Source of the DNA: Plebeiibacterium marinum
Lineage (GTDB): Bacteria > Bacteroidota > Bacteroidia > Bacteroidales > Marinilabiliaceae
DNA length: 64,000 nucleotides
Assembly: GCF_026013615.1 (NCBI RefSeq)
Contig: NZ_JAPDPI010000008.1
Coordinates: 85,030-149,029 of the forward strand
Direction of reading: 5' to 3'
Shown in pieces: positions 36,230-44,675 of this stretch. Within the stretch, counting starts at the first letter, position 1, and every line of letters begins with the position of its first letter. Both the position numbers and the translations under genes were made by a program. A model generated the notes under the pieces. The model made no database searches and was not told where the DNA came from. It saw nothing but the letters and a program-made list of their open reading frames with translations.

Positions 36230-36654
36230 AGCCTTTTCGATAAATTAAAGAATAAAAATGGCTGTTTTATACCTGTTATGTAGCATGATTATCAGCGGGG
36301 TAACTATGATTGAAGAATTATTTCTTTAATATTTCGGATGTAATGATGTGATTGATAGAAAGATGTGGGAATAGTTTGTGGGTTAAGTTTTGTTTTAATG
36401 ATTGGTTAGATTATGAGGAGAAGATTAAACAAAAGATAATAATCGTACTTTTTGAATGCGGATTAATTATTTGAGAAACAATTTAATGTAAAATTTGTCA
36501 AGCTATTTTATGGAATAACAAGTAATATTGTGAGATTTTAAATTCTCTAACAAATAAAAATGTCTCTTGAGTCTTTAAAAATGTGTTTGCAACACATATA
36601 AGCCATTCTGGAAGAGCCAAAACCTACTCCTTGTCAGGCATAAACGGTTCTTGC
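36230..36654. other. Intergenic region, nothing recognised
   Basis: About 425 bp of AT-rich DNA between the mutA promoter and the 3' end of the DMT gene. Only very short frames occur (for example a 23-codon one at 36258). No strong hairpin, repeat or RNA gene was seen. Confidence 0.5.
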
Positions 36655-37098
36655 TTAATATTTCTGAATAAAAAATATTCCGCCAAGCAATAACAAAATA
36701 CCAAATATTCTGCCTGCACTAATTTGGTGTATGGAAATCCCGAAAAATCCATAATGGTCAATAATTGAAGCTGCAATCAGCTGTCCGGCAATGGAGGCTG
36801 CCAAAACAGTAGTAACACCAATTTTAGGAATAAAGAAAATAACAGAAGAAACAAAAATAGCGCCCATCATACCACCAATAAAAAGGTACCAGGGTGCTGT
36901 CTTTAAATGTCCCCAATCAGGAATTTGAGTTTTGAACAAAAAATTGAGACCAATTAAGGCAATTGTACCAACAAAAAAATTTACAAAGGCTCCCTGCAGA
37001 GGATGTTTTAAAAAAGTAGTTAACTGTGTATTGATACTGCCTTGTATTGCGAGTAGGCAGCCAATAAAAAGTACAATCAGTGTGTAAATTAGTTTCAT
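36655..37098 (-). CDS. DMT-superfamily small transporter (DUF606/YdcZ type)
   Basis: The 147-residue protein has about five hydrophobic helices and the family features AIQGSINTQLTTFLKHPLQGAFVNFFVGT, PWYLFIGGMMGA and VLAASIAGQLIAASIIDHYG. This length is one repeat of the drug/metabolite transporter fold, so it probably works as a dimer. Substrate unknown. It stands alone. Confidence 0.88.
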   Translation of the reverse strand: MKLIYTLIVLFIGCLLAIQGSINTQLTTFLKHPLQGAFVNFFVGTIALIGLNFLFKTQIPDWGHLKTAPWYLFIGGMMGAIFVSSVIFFIPKIGVTTVLAASIAGQLIAASIIDHYGFFGISIHQISAGRIFGILLLLGGIFFIQKY

Positions 37099-37277
37099 TG
37101 CGTGATATTTTAATGCGAAGTTAAAATGTTTTGCGAATTTGAACTAATAAAATAAGCTAAGTGTGTTTAACGTTTTAGTTGTCTATAAAATAAGTAACTG
37201 CAATGTGATACTGTGAATTTAGGGATAATTTAACAAAGCATTAAGGCATGGGTAAAAATGGAGCAGTTAAATTGAAA

Positions 37278-37285
37278 TATTTTTG
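37278..37285 (+). promoter_or_regulatory. Candidate -7 element for the 225-residue unknown gene
   Basis: TATTTTTG matches TAnnTTTG, 24 bp before the ATG at 37310. Confidence 0.45.
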
Positions 37286-37309
37286 TGTTTGATTTTATAA
37301 TGGGATATT

Positions 37310-37987
37310 ATGGGTTTAGCAGGATATTTAGAGAATAGGGAAATGTTGCAGGGTAAGCGGCTTGAAACATTTACTTTGTCTGGTCAAAATAATAATTTTA
37401 CAGATACACATTCCGATAGTTTTTATTTGTCTGGTTACGAAGCCATTTTTTTACGCAAAACTCAGCATTTGGCTATAAAAACAGTTGTATCATCAACTAT
37501 TTCATTCGAAGATGACCTTCTTGTAGTAGGGTCAAAGGAATCTTTAGGTGAATTGGAGGTTATCTGTAAAGATTTAAGCATAAATTATTTTGCTTTGGAA
37601 ACTAGTGGAAGTGAAGAGGATGCTTTAAAGGTAGAGTTGATGCTTAGTGCGCACAAGCGTATTTCGAATGTGTTGTATACTTTTAATGACACCGAAAATT
37701 TTAAATCCATTGAAAAACTGATACAGGTATGTCAGGATGCCAAGGTCGATTTTACGGTGAATGTTTTGTCTTCTGATATTGATGTTATCAAAGAAGGTAT
37801 GATGGCTCATGTTTCATATTTGGTGTTTCCCAATAAGTTAAGCAAAGAAAAATCATTGATTATAGCCAACAGATCCAGTCTGGTAAAAACCGAGGGTGTA
37901 TCCGCCAGCTTTGAATATGATCTGCATTCGAAATGGCAGCGTGGACTGGATAAACGAAAGTCAGGGATTTTGCCCATGATGGCGTAA
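37310..37987 (+). CDS. Unknown protein, possibly a degenerate class V aminotransferase fold
   Basis: The 225-residue soluble protein has no signal peptide. No family is recognised with confidence. By eye, the segment DDLLVVGSKESLGELEVI, then ISNVLYTFNDTENFKSIEKL and YLVFPNKLSKEKSLIIANRS follow the order of class V aminotransferase strands (vLvv..G.fger, avl.vh.ETstG, TGSQK). The conserved Asp of the PLP site is not evident, and only one Lys, in FPNK, might match the PLP lysine. It is about 130 residues shorter than that family. It has its own promoter match and terminator. Confidence 0.65.
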   Translation: MGLAGYLENREMLQGKRLETFTLSGQNNNFTDTHSDSFYLSGYEAIFLRKTQHLAIKTVVSSTISFEDDLLVVGSKESLGELEVICKDLSINYFALETSGSEEDALKVELMLSAHKRISNVLYTFNDTENFKSIEKLIQVCQDAKVDFTVNVLSSDIDVIKEGMMAHVSYLVFPNKLSKEKSLIIANRSSLVKTEGVSASFEYDLHSKWQRGLDKRKSGILPMMA

Positions 37988-38008
37988 AATCAGCCTAAAA
38001 ATATAGGG

Positions 38009-38043
38009 AGGTGATTGGAACGGGTTTCAATCACCTTTTTTTT
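38009..38043 (+). terminator. Intrinsic terminator after the 225-residue unknown gene
   Basis: AGGTGATTG / CAATCACCT stem (9 bp, 10-nt loop) followed by a T-rich run (38035-38043). Confidence 0.9.
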
Positions 38044-38157
38044 GTGATTTTGATTGAGGAGTAGTGATTATTAGGTTTTTACATTAAGTTAACCTAATTG
38101 GAAATATTTACGATTTCTTCTTCTTTAGTTCACGAAAAGTTTTTGTTTGCTCTATAG

Positions 38158-38185
38158 TTTTACTCCAATAATTGTTGGAGTAAAA
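38158..38185 (+). promoter_or_regulatory. Perfect 11-bp inverted repeat abutting the start codon
   Basis: TTTTACTCCAA and TTGGAGTAAAA are separated by six bases, and the last A is the first base of the ATG at 38185. In RNA the hairpin would bury the region just upstream of the start; in DNA it could be an operator. Confidence 0.55.
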
Positions 38186-39054
38186 TGACTAAAAAAGAGA
38201 AGAAGAAACCCCGGAATCTGGAAGCAGTTGTTGTTTCAGACACCCATCTTGGCACACGAAGCTGCAAGTCAAAGGAATTGTTGACTTACCTGAAGTCAGT
38301 GCAGCCCAAACATTTATTGCTTAATGGTGATATCATCGATATCTGGCAATTTTCAAAATCATACTTTCCAAAAATACAGTTAAAGGTTGTTCGTCAGATA
38401 ATTAAAATGATGGAGCAAGGAACCAAAGTGCATTACATTGTGGGTAACCATGATGAAGCTTTGCGTCGCTTTGTAGGATTGTCGGTAGGGAATTTGTCTA
38501 TTGTAAACAAGGTTGTTCTGGATATTAATGGTGCCAAAAGCTGGGTTTTCCATGGTGATGCATTCGATGTTGTGATGCAACACTCTAAATGGCTTGCCAA
38601 GCTTGGTGCAACAGGTTATGCCTTGCTTACTGCCCTTAATAAAATGGTCAATAGCCTGTTGGCGTTGTTTGGGCAAAAAAGAATTTCCCTTTCTCGTGAT
38701 ATAAAACGGATGGTTAAAACAAAACGTACGGATATTGCTACCCGTTTTGAAAAAACTGTGGCCGGGTTGGCTATTAAAAAGAGATACAAATATGCTATTT
38801 GCGGACATATACATTGGCCTGCAAAAAAAATTATTCATAACTCAAATGGAAAAGTTATGTACCTCAATTCTGGCGATTGGGTTGAAAACATGACCGCTCT
38901 TGAATTTGAAAATAATGACTGGCACCTGGTATATTTTAACTCACATGATAATGAACTGAATGAAGAAGAGGAAGATATTGAGAATGTTGACCAATTACTG
39001 GGATCTGATAAAGTTCTGTTTAAGTCCATGTTTAGGGATGTATTAAGCGATTAG
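38185..39054 (+). CDS. LpxH-like UDP-2,3-diacylglucosamine diphosphatase family metallophosphoesterase
   Basis: The 289-residue calcineurin-like phosphoesterase has all metal-site motifs: SDTHLG, LNGDIID, VGNHDE, VFHGDAFD and CGHIHWP. LpxH hydrolyses UDP-2,3-diacylglucosamine to lipid X in lipid A synthesis. This Bacteroidota form is longer than E. coli LpxH (about 240 residues), with an acidic C-terminal tail (NEEEEDIENVDQLL), so an exact LpxH role is likely but not certain. A glycosyltransferase gene follows 220 bp downstream. Confidence 0.85.
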   Translation: MTKKEKKKPRNLEAVVVSDTHLGTRSCKSKELLTYLKSVQPKHLLLNGDIIDIWQFSKSYFPKIQLKVVRQIIKMMEQGTKVHYIVGNHDEALRRFVGLSVGNLSIVNKVVLDINGAKSWVFHGDAFDVVMQHSKWLAKLGATGYALLTALNKMVNSLLALFGQKRISLSRDIKRMVKTKRTDIATRFEKTVAGLAIKKRYKYAICGHIHWPAKKIIHNSNGKVMYLNSGDWVENMTALEFENNDWHLVYFNSHDNELNEEEEDIENVDQLLGSDKVLFKSMFRDVLSD

Positions 39055-39222
39055 TTTCTACCTGATTTATAGTCTCTGCAAGAATAGTTTATTGTTTTAC
39101 AAATACAGGAGAGGCATTGTCAGCTATTTCGTCGAATACATTTGAAGGTAAAAATTATAATGAGATGAAACGAGCTATGAAAAAGTTTTCTCAAACAGGA
39201 GAATGACTAAAGTGGCGAGTTC

Positions 39223-39242
39223 CCTGTCTGCCGACAGGCAGG
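39223..39242. repeat. Near-palindromic REP-like element
   Basis: CCTGTCTGCCGACAGGCAGG is close to its own reverse complement (four mismatches, some of them G-U compatible in RNA). It is strikingly GC-rich against its surroundings and sits 33 bp before the glycosyltransferase start. Confidence 0.5.
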
Positions 39243-39274
39243 CATGTGACCTTTATAAAGCAAATTTTTGACAC

Positions 39275-40288
39275 ATGAAAATATTATATGCAATCCAAGG
39301 TACCGGCAATGGCCATGTGGCAAGAGCCTTAGATGTGATTCCAATATTAAAAAAAATTGGGAAAGTAGATTTGGTTTTAAGTGGAAACCAAAGCGATATT
39401 CAATTGCCCTGGGAAGTAAAGTATCGTTTGCATGGGGCAAGTTTCATCTTTGGGAAACAGGGAGGCGTGGATTTTTGGAAAACAATAAAGAATATCAGCT
39501 TTTCTAATTTTTTTTATGAAATGCTTAAGGTTCCTGTGCGGGATTATGATTTGGTGATTAATGATTTTGAACCAGTGGTTGCCTGGTCGTGCAAGTTAAA
39601 ATTAAAACAATGTATTGGTATTTCGCATCAGAGTGCTGTGTTGCATAAAAATGCCCCAAAGCCCAAAGTTCAAAGCTTGATCGGAAAGCTTATTTTAAAG
39701 TATTATGCACCTACAAATAAAAACTATGGATTTCATTTTAAAACTCTGGGAGATGGATTTTTTACTCCTGTAATCCGTAAAGATATCAGAGCGGTGATGC
39801 CTACAGAAAATAACCATTTTACAGTTTATTTACCATCGTATTCAGATGAGACCATTGTTGGGTTTCTTAAAGATTATGGTGAAGTGAACTGGGAAGTGTT
39901 TTCGAAACATAATAAGAAACCCTTTGTTTTTAAAAATGTTAAAGTGCAGCCTGTTGATAAAACAGGGTTCGTCAGTAGCATGGTTTCATCAAAGGGTGTG
40001 TTGTGCAATGCTGGTTTTGAAACCCCTGCTGAAGCATTGTTTCTTAAAAAGAAGCTGTGTGTGTTACCTATGAAGGGGCAGTATGAACAACAATGCAATG
40101 CAGAGATGTTGCGTTCGATGGGGGTGCCGGTTTTTGACACTTTGCAGAGTGTGGATAAAGAGCAGTTTAAGCAATGGTTGGATAATGATGAAACTGTAAA
40201 TGTGGATTATGCAGATGATACAGATTGGATTATCTCAACCATAGTTAGAGCCCACAGTGGGCATGTGAAGGAACCGGTTTTTGCTTAA
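39275..40288 (+). CDS. Glycosyltransferase (GT-B, MJ1255-like)
   Basis: The 337-residue protein opens with MKILYAIQGTGNGHVARALD, the N-terminal glycine-rich loop of UDP-sugar GT-B enzymes. A C-terminal donor-site region follows (VLCNAGFETPAEALFLKKK, then PMKGQYEQQCNAEML). The family is related to MurG-like and undecaprenyl glycosyltransferases; sugar and acceptor are unknown. An LpxH-like gene next door hints at envelope lipid or glycan synthesis. Confidence 0.82.
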   Translation: MKILYAIQGTGNGHVARALDVIPILKKIGKVDLVLSGNQSDIQLPWEVKYRLHGASFIFGKQGGVDFWKTIKNISFSNFFYEMLKVPVRDYDLVINDFEPVVAWSCKLKLKQCIGISHQSAVLHKNAPKPKVQSLIGKLILKYYAPTNKNYGFHFKTLGDGFFTPVIRKDIRAVMPTENNHFTVYLPSYSDETIVGFLKDYGEVNWEVFSKHNKKPFVFKNVKVQPVDKTGFVSSMVSSKGVLCNAGFETPAEALFLKKKLCVLPMKGQYEQQCNAEMLRSMGVPVFDTLQSVDKEQFKQWLDNDETVNVDYADDTDWIISTIVRAHSGHVKEPVFA

Positions 40289-40303
40289 ACTTATTATTTT
40301 AAT

Positions 40304-40453
40304 ATGAAAGAAATTACGGCTGATAGCCTTGAAGAGGCAGGTTTACTCTCAATTAAAAATGGAGCTGTCCAAAAATTATTGTTTAAGTACCTTAAATTTC
40401 CTGGGACGCAAGTAGGTGATTCGGAGTGCGGCAAAAAGTCGCGCCCCGAATAG
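40304..40453 (+). CDS. Possible small protein (49 codons)
   Basis: The ATG is 15 bp after the glycosyltransferase stop. The first 35 codons read like ordinary protein (MKEITADSLEEAGLLSIKNG), but the last codons run through a strong hairpin (40420-40450), so the C-terminus is doubtful. It could be a real small gene or a remnant. No family is recognised. Confidence 0.25.
   Translation: MKEITADSLEEAGLLSIKNGAVQKLLFKYLKFPGTQVGDSECGKKSRPE
40420..40450. terminator. GC-rich hairpin between convergent genes
   Basis: TTCGGAGTGCG pairs with CGCGCCCCGAA (11 positions, one mismatch and one G-U) around a nine-base loop, 10 bp from the stop codon of the convergent arsC-like gene. The T-run is poor on both strands. 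Confidence 0.5.
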
Positions 40454-40459
40454 TATCCT

Positions 40460-40804
40460 TTACAATACCTCATCTATCTTTTCAGCCGGCCTTCCAATCA
40501 CTGCCTTGTCGCCATTGATCACAATTGGTCTTTCAATTAGTTTCGGATTTTCAGCCATGGCATGAATTAATTCTTCGTCAGAAAAATCTTTTCCTTTAAT
40601 TTCTTTTTTATAGTAATCTTCGTTCTTCCTCATTAATTCATCTGGTTTTATGCCCAGCTTTTTTAGTAGCTGACTGATTTCGGATGCATTAAGTGGGGTG
40701 TCCAAATATTTAACAATCATTGGCGTAATGCCTTTTTGCTCTTTAAGATATTCCAGTCCCTGTCTGCTTTTTGAACAACGAGGGTTATGTAAATACATGA
40801 TCAT
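40460..40804 (-). CDS. arsC: ArsC-family arsenate reductase-like protein
   Basis: The 114-residue protein has the ArsC/Spx thioredoxin-like fold. HNPRCSKSRQGLEYL carries the catalytic Cys, and IERPIVINGDKAVIGRP carries the oxyanion-binding Arg loop of glutaredoxin-dependent arsenate reductases. No ars operon surrounds it, so its true role may differ. It is 30 bp downstream of prfB on the same strand. A second ATG two codons in is an equally good start. Confidence 0.85.
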   Translation of the reverse strand: MIMYLHNPRCSKSRQGLEYLKEQKGITPMIVKYLDTPLNASEISQLLKKLGIKPDELMRKNEDYYKKEIKGKDFSDEELIHAMAENPKLIERPIVINGDKAVIGRPAEKIDEVL

Positions 40805-40834
40805 GATATATGTTTTTGTGGTTTTGATGATCTT

Positions 40835-41933
40835 TTAATTGTTCTCAGTTCCTCCAAACTCCATAAGATAGGCCTTGATAAATGCATCCAGGTCTCCATC
40901 CATTACAGCTTGTACATTTGAGGTTTCTGTATTTGTTCTAAGGTCTTTAACCATTTTGTAGGGTTGAAATACATAGGATCGGATTTGTGAACCCCACTCA
41001 ATCTTTTTCTTATTGCTTTCAACCTTGTTTTGCTCTTCCATGCGTTTGCGTAATTCCATCTCGTACAGTTGCGACTTTAACAGGCGCATGGCATTTTCTT
41101 TGTTGCCAAGCTGAGAGCGTGATTCTGTGTTTTCAATAATGATTCCTGTAGGGGCATGTCGTAACCGAACACCTGTTTCTACCTTGTTCACATTTTGTCC
41201 GCCAGCTCCTCCTGAGCGGAATGTATCCCAGGTAATGTCAGACGGGTTGATCTCAATTTCTATGGAATCATCAATTAATGGAGTAACAAATACTGAGGTA
41301 AAGGATGTCATGCGTTTGTTAGCTGCATTAAAAGGGGAAAGGCGAACCAGGCGGTGCACTCCGTTTTCACTTTTTAAATAGCCATAGGCAAAGTCTCCTT
41401 CAAACTGCAATGTAACGGTTTTTATACCGGCATCGTCACCAGGTTGGTAGTTGACTTCTTTAACTTTGTATTTGTGTTGTTCACCCCACCGGATGTACAT
41501 ACGCATCAACATTTCTGCCCAGTCCTGACTTTCTGTTCCTCCGGCACCTGCATTTATTTTTAGCACTGCGCCCATTTTGTCTTCCTCCCTGCGGAGCATA
41601 TTTCTGAGTTCAAGTGCTTCGGTTTTTTCCACAGCAATGGTAAACTGTTCGTCAATGTCTTCTTGGGATGCTTCTCCATCTTTCATAAAATCAAAAAGAA
41701 CATTGATGTCTTCTATAAGAGTTTCGATTTCCTCATAGTCATTTACCCAAGCCTTGAGTTCACGAAGGTTTTTCATGTGAACCTCTGCTTTTTTTGCATC
41801 TTCCCAAAAATCGGGGGCCTGAGACCGCATTTCTTCTTCTTCAATTTCTATCTTTTTGCGGTCGATGTCAAAGATACCTCCTTAACGCCAACTGGCGTCC
41901 CGCTAAATCTTTTAGCTGTTCAATAGTAGTCAT
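40835..41933 (-). CDS. prfB: Peptide chain release factor 2 (with programmed +1 frameshift)
   Basis: RF2 terminates translation at UGA and UAA. The gene is in two frames: 21 codons from ATG at 41933 ([21 protein letters not shown]), then an in-frame TGA (41868-41870). The second frame runs from GAC at 41867-41869 to the stop at 40835, giving about 365 residues, the same size as E. coli RF2. The GGQ peptidyl-hydrolysis motif ([13 protein letters not shown]) and SPF stop-codon-recognition tripeptide ([11 protein letters not shown]) are present. A caller that ignores the frameshift would start at 41830 and miss about 34 residues. Confidence 0.97.
41867..41882 (-). promoter_or_regulatory. RF2 autoregulatory +1 frameshift site
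   Basis: The mRNA reads AGGAGG-TAT-CTT-TGA-C: an internal Shine-Dalgarno (41877-41882), the slippery CTT and the UGA stop. When RF2 is scarce, the ribosome slips to read GAC. It is the classical autogenous control of prfB, and the purine block is unusually strong for an organism with little Shine-Dalgarno use. Confidence 0.95.
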
Positions 41934-41974
41934 GAATAATAGTTTTTTGGCAAATTTAGTTTTTTTAGTTGGAT

Positions 41975-43435
41975 TTACTTCCCAATGTTTTTTGTTGTCA
42001 CCTTGCTACAATACCGACTTATGTATTTAATGGATTTAAAATGGCCTAATTGTCCTGCCTTTTCCCAATCGCTGCATGATTTGTTTTTCATGCCCAGGTT
42101 AAAATATGCGAGTCCCCTATTGAACAGGGCATGGGTGTCATTGGGATCTATATCAAGGGCTCTGTCAAAATCGGAAATGGCATCCATGTAGTTTTCGGTC
42201 AGTATTTTTAAGGTGCCCCTTATGGAGTAGGCACCTGGTAAAAACTTGTCGAGGCTAATGGCTTTTTCAATATCTTCCATTGCCAGGCTGTCATTGTTTA
42301 GATATTGTTGTAATAATCTGCTTCTTTCATAATACCCTTTGGCGTATAGCGGGCTGCATTCAATTGATTTGTTGTAACATTTTAATGCAGTTTCTATATC
42401 TTTTCGGAGTTCCACTGCTAAAAGTCCAAAGTCGGTAAGCGCCGGAGCATAGCTGTCGTATTTTTCAATTGAGGATACATATTTATAAAATGCTTCCTGT
42501 CTTTTATGTTGTTTCAGCAGGTTTCTCCCATCAAAGTAATCAACTAAAAATTCATTCGGGGAAAGGGACCTTGCTTTTTTGAAATCATCCCTCATTCCAA
42601 CATAATTTTCATATTGACGCCTGGATTCGCCTCTTAAAATATAGGCCTCGGCATTGTTGGGGCTTTGCCGTATCGCCAGACTGAAATTTTTGGCGGCTTC
42701 AATCCATTCTTCATTTAAAAAATGTATGATCCCTTTATGCATATAGGTTGTTAAGTCTGAAGAATGGTAGTTATATAATGATTTTTGCCATTCATTGTAT
42801 GGGTGGTCTGTCCACAATGTGTCGTTTAGGGTATGGGTGCTAATGTAGTAATGGATGCCTGATTTTCTTGAAAATCCTGCAATGCCTACCAGTTCTCCCT
42901 GATTGTTGATTACAGGTGATCCTTCACTCATCCTGTCAAAATTTGAATCGATAAAAACCACTCTGTCCAGAAACGGGGCCTGAAAAATCTTTGATATTTT
43001 CCCCAATGAAACGCCATCCTCTGTTTCGTTAGGATGAGATATGATCAGTACTTCATTTTGGTTTCGTTCTGTATTTTGCGAAGGAACAATGTAATTAAAT
43101 CCCTTTTTTCTGTAGTCGTATGCTTTGAACATTGCCAGGTTGGCTATTTTGTGAGTGGATAATACTCTGTCAACCCCATAAGTTCGTCCATTTCTTAGGG
43201 TAATATTTATGGAGTCAGCTTTTAGGAAAACTTTACTTGGGGCAAGTCCAATGCCGTCAGGGCTGATAAAAAAACCGGAAGTGGTGTAATTTAGAATCCC
43301 GTCTTTAGTATACGAAGAAATTGAGAAGACTGCTTTTTCGTATTTGTTGATTTTATCCAGTACGTTTTGTGCTGAGATATTAAAACAAAAAAGCAATGTA
43401 ACAATAATAAGAGCGAGCTTGCAAAGTTTTCTCAT
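41975..43435 (-). CDS. Secreted inactive trypsin-fold (HtrA-like) protein with TPR repeats
   Basis: The protein is about 486 residues from ATG at 43435; the longer frame starts with TTG at 43504 and would spoil the signal peptide (MRKLCKLALIIVTLLFCF...SAQ). A trypsin-2-like domain (about 25-215) is recognisable from TSGFFISPDGIGLAPSKVF, HKIANLAMFKA and SEGSPVINNQGELVGIAG. All three catalytic positions appear replaced: His by Ser/Lys, Asp by Asn, Ser by Glu. TPR repeats (about 235-480) follow, such as AEAYILRGESRRQYENYVG and THALFNRGLAYFNLGMKNK. Probably a periplasmic peptide-binding scaffold. It lies 41 bp upstream of prfB. Confidence 0.82.
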   Translation of the reverse strand: MRKLCKLALIIVTLLFCFNISAQNVLDKINKYEKAVFSISSYTKDGILNYTTSGFFISPDGIGLAPSKVFLKADSINITLRNGRTYGVDRVLSTHKIANLAMFKAYDYRKKGFNYIVPSQNTERNQNEVLIISHPNETEDGVSLGKISKIFQAPFLDRVVFIDSNFDRMSEGSPVINNQGELVGIAGFSRKSGIHYYISTHTLNDTLWTDHPYNEWQKSLYNYHSSDLTTYMHKGIIHFLNEEWIEAAKNFSLAIRQSPNNAEAYILRGESRRQYENYVGMRDDFKKARSLSPNEFLVDYFDGRNLLKQHKRQEAFYKYVSSIEKYDSYAPALTDFGLLAVELRKDIETALKCYNKSIECSPLYAKGYYERSRLLQQYLNNDSLAMEDIEKAISLDKFLPGAYSIRGTLKILTENYMDAISDFDRALDIDPNDTHALFNRGLAYFNLGMKNKSCSDWEKAGQLGHFKSIKYISRYCSKVTTKNIGK

Positions 43436-43456
43436 GTTTGAAGTTCTAGACCCTGC

Positions 43457-43464
43457 CAAAAATA
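43457..43464 (-). promoter_or_regulatory. Candidate -7 element for the pseudo-protease gene
   Basis: TATTTTTG on the minus strand matches TAnnTTTG, 21 bp upstream of the chosen ATG at 43435. Confidence 0.45.
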
Positions 43465-43591
43465 GGAAAAAATGAAATACTTCTGAAAGGGTTAATGGAA
43501 TCAATTATAGGATAGATCAAAAGTAGATGTATGGGGTGGGGATGCCTGTGTTATTTTGGTGTTGCATTTTTTTTGAAGTAGGAAAGGGAAT

Positions 43592-43624
43592 AAAAAAACG
43601 GCCAGAAATTTCTGACCGTTTTTA
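43592..43624 (-). terminator. Intrinsic terminator after mreB
   Basis: AACGGCCAGAAA / TTTCTGACCGTT stem (one mismatch, no loop bases outside the centre) with a T-run on the minus strand, just past the mreB stop. Confidence 0.88.
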
Positions 43625-43638
43625 GTATGATAATGTTG

Positions 43639-44661
43639 TTATCTCTTTAAGAATGAGAATCTGTGTCTGTTTTTCAAGGCAATGCCAGTTCCTCTTGCAA
43701 CCGCATGGAGTGGGTTTTCTGCAATGTGGAATGGAATATTGATCTTGTCAGTAAGTCTCTTGTCTAGGCCTCTTAATAAAGCACCACCTCCTGCTAAATA
43801 AATTCCATTGTTAACAATGTCGGCATAAAGTTCCGGAGGAGTTTGCTCAAGGGCACTCAGGATGGCCGTCTCAATTTTAGAGATCGACTTTTCTAAGCAG
43901 TGCGAAATTTCCTGGTACGATACAGGTACCTCAATTGGAAGCGCTGTCATCTGATTTGGTCCCTGTACAATATAATCAGTAGGAGGTTCTTCCAATTCAG
44001 GGAGAGCTGATCCTACGTGGATTTTTATTTCTTCTGCAGTTCTTTCGCCAACTTTAATGTTGTGCTGGCGGCGCATATATTCCATGATGTCTGCCGTTAA
44101 ATCATCTCCGGCAATACGGATTGATTTATTGGTAACAATACCACCCAATGAAATTACTGCAATCTCAGTGGTTCCTCCACCTATGTCAACAACCATGTTC
44201 CCTTGAGGGGCTTCAACATCTAATCCAATACCAAGAGCTGCTGCCATTGGTTCATAAATCATATATACTTCCCTTCCTCCTGCGTGTTCTGAGGAGTCGC
44301 GAACTGCCCTTATCTCAACTTCCGTACTTCCGGATGGAATACATACCACCATGGTTAACGATGGACTGAAAAGTCGCGAGTTGGTGTTGATCATCTTAAT
44401 CATGCCCCTGATCATTTGTTCAGCAGCATTAAAGTCAGCAATCACACCATCACGTAAGGGGCGGATAGTATAAATGTTGTCATGGGTTTTACCATGCATT
44501 TGTCTTGCCTTTTCACCAATAGCCATAAGCTTATCGGTCCTGCGGTCTAATGCAACTATAGATGGTTCGTCAACTACAATTTTATCATTATGTATGATGA
44601 TTGTGTTTGCCGTACCAAGGTCAATTGCTATATCCTGAGATAGAAATGAAAAAAATCCCAT
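43639..44661 (-). CDS. mreB: Rod shape-determining protein MreB
   Basis: The 340-residue bacterial actin positions cell-wall elongation. Seen: IAIDLGTANTIIIHN (phosphate 1), MVVDIGGGTTEIAVISLGG (phosphate 2), YLAGGGALLRGLD (adenosine loop) and EPMAAALGIGLD. It begins 14 bp after purH, so it is cotranscribed with it. The usual mreC/mreD partners do not follow: a terminator closes the unit. Confidence 0.98.
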   Translation of the reverse strand: MGFFSFLSQDIAIDLGTANTIIIHNDKIVVDEPSIVALDRRTDKLMAIGEKARQMHGKTHDNIYTIRPLRDGVIADFNAAEQMIRGMIKMINTNSRLFSPSLTMVVCIPSGSTEVEIRAVRDSSEHAGGREVYMIYEPMAAALGIGLDVEAPQGNMVVDIGGGTTEIAVISLGGIVTNKSIRIAGDDLTADIMEYMRRQHNIKVGERTAEEIKIHVGSALPELEEPPTDYIVQGPNQMTALPIEVPVSYQEISHCLEKSISKIETAILSALEQTPPELYADIVNNGIYLAGGGALLRGLDKRLTDKINIPFHIAENPLHAVARGTGIALKNRHRFSFLKR

Positions 44662-44675
44662 AAGGTTCAGGTGTT

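Noticed and set aside
36258..36329. 23-codon hydrophobic frame in the gap upstream of mutA
   Set aside because: Very short, no promoter or context; expected by chance in AT-rich DNA.
39066..39206. 46-codon open frame reading IVYCFTNTGEALS and NEMKRAMKKFSQTGE
   Set aside because: It looks somewhat protein-like, but has no usable early start and no recognised family. It could be a gene remnant; too weak to annotate.
43436..43504. TTG-started N-terminal extension of the pseudo-protease
   Set aside because: It would bury the signal peptide and lies over a TAnnTTTG promoter match; the ATG at 43435 is better.
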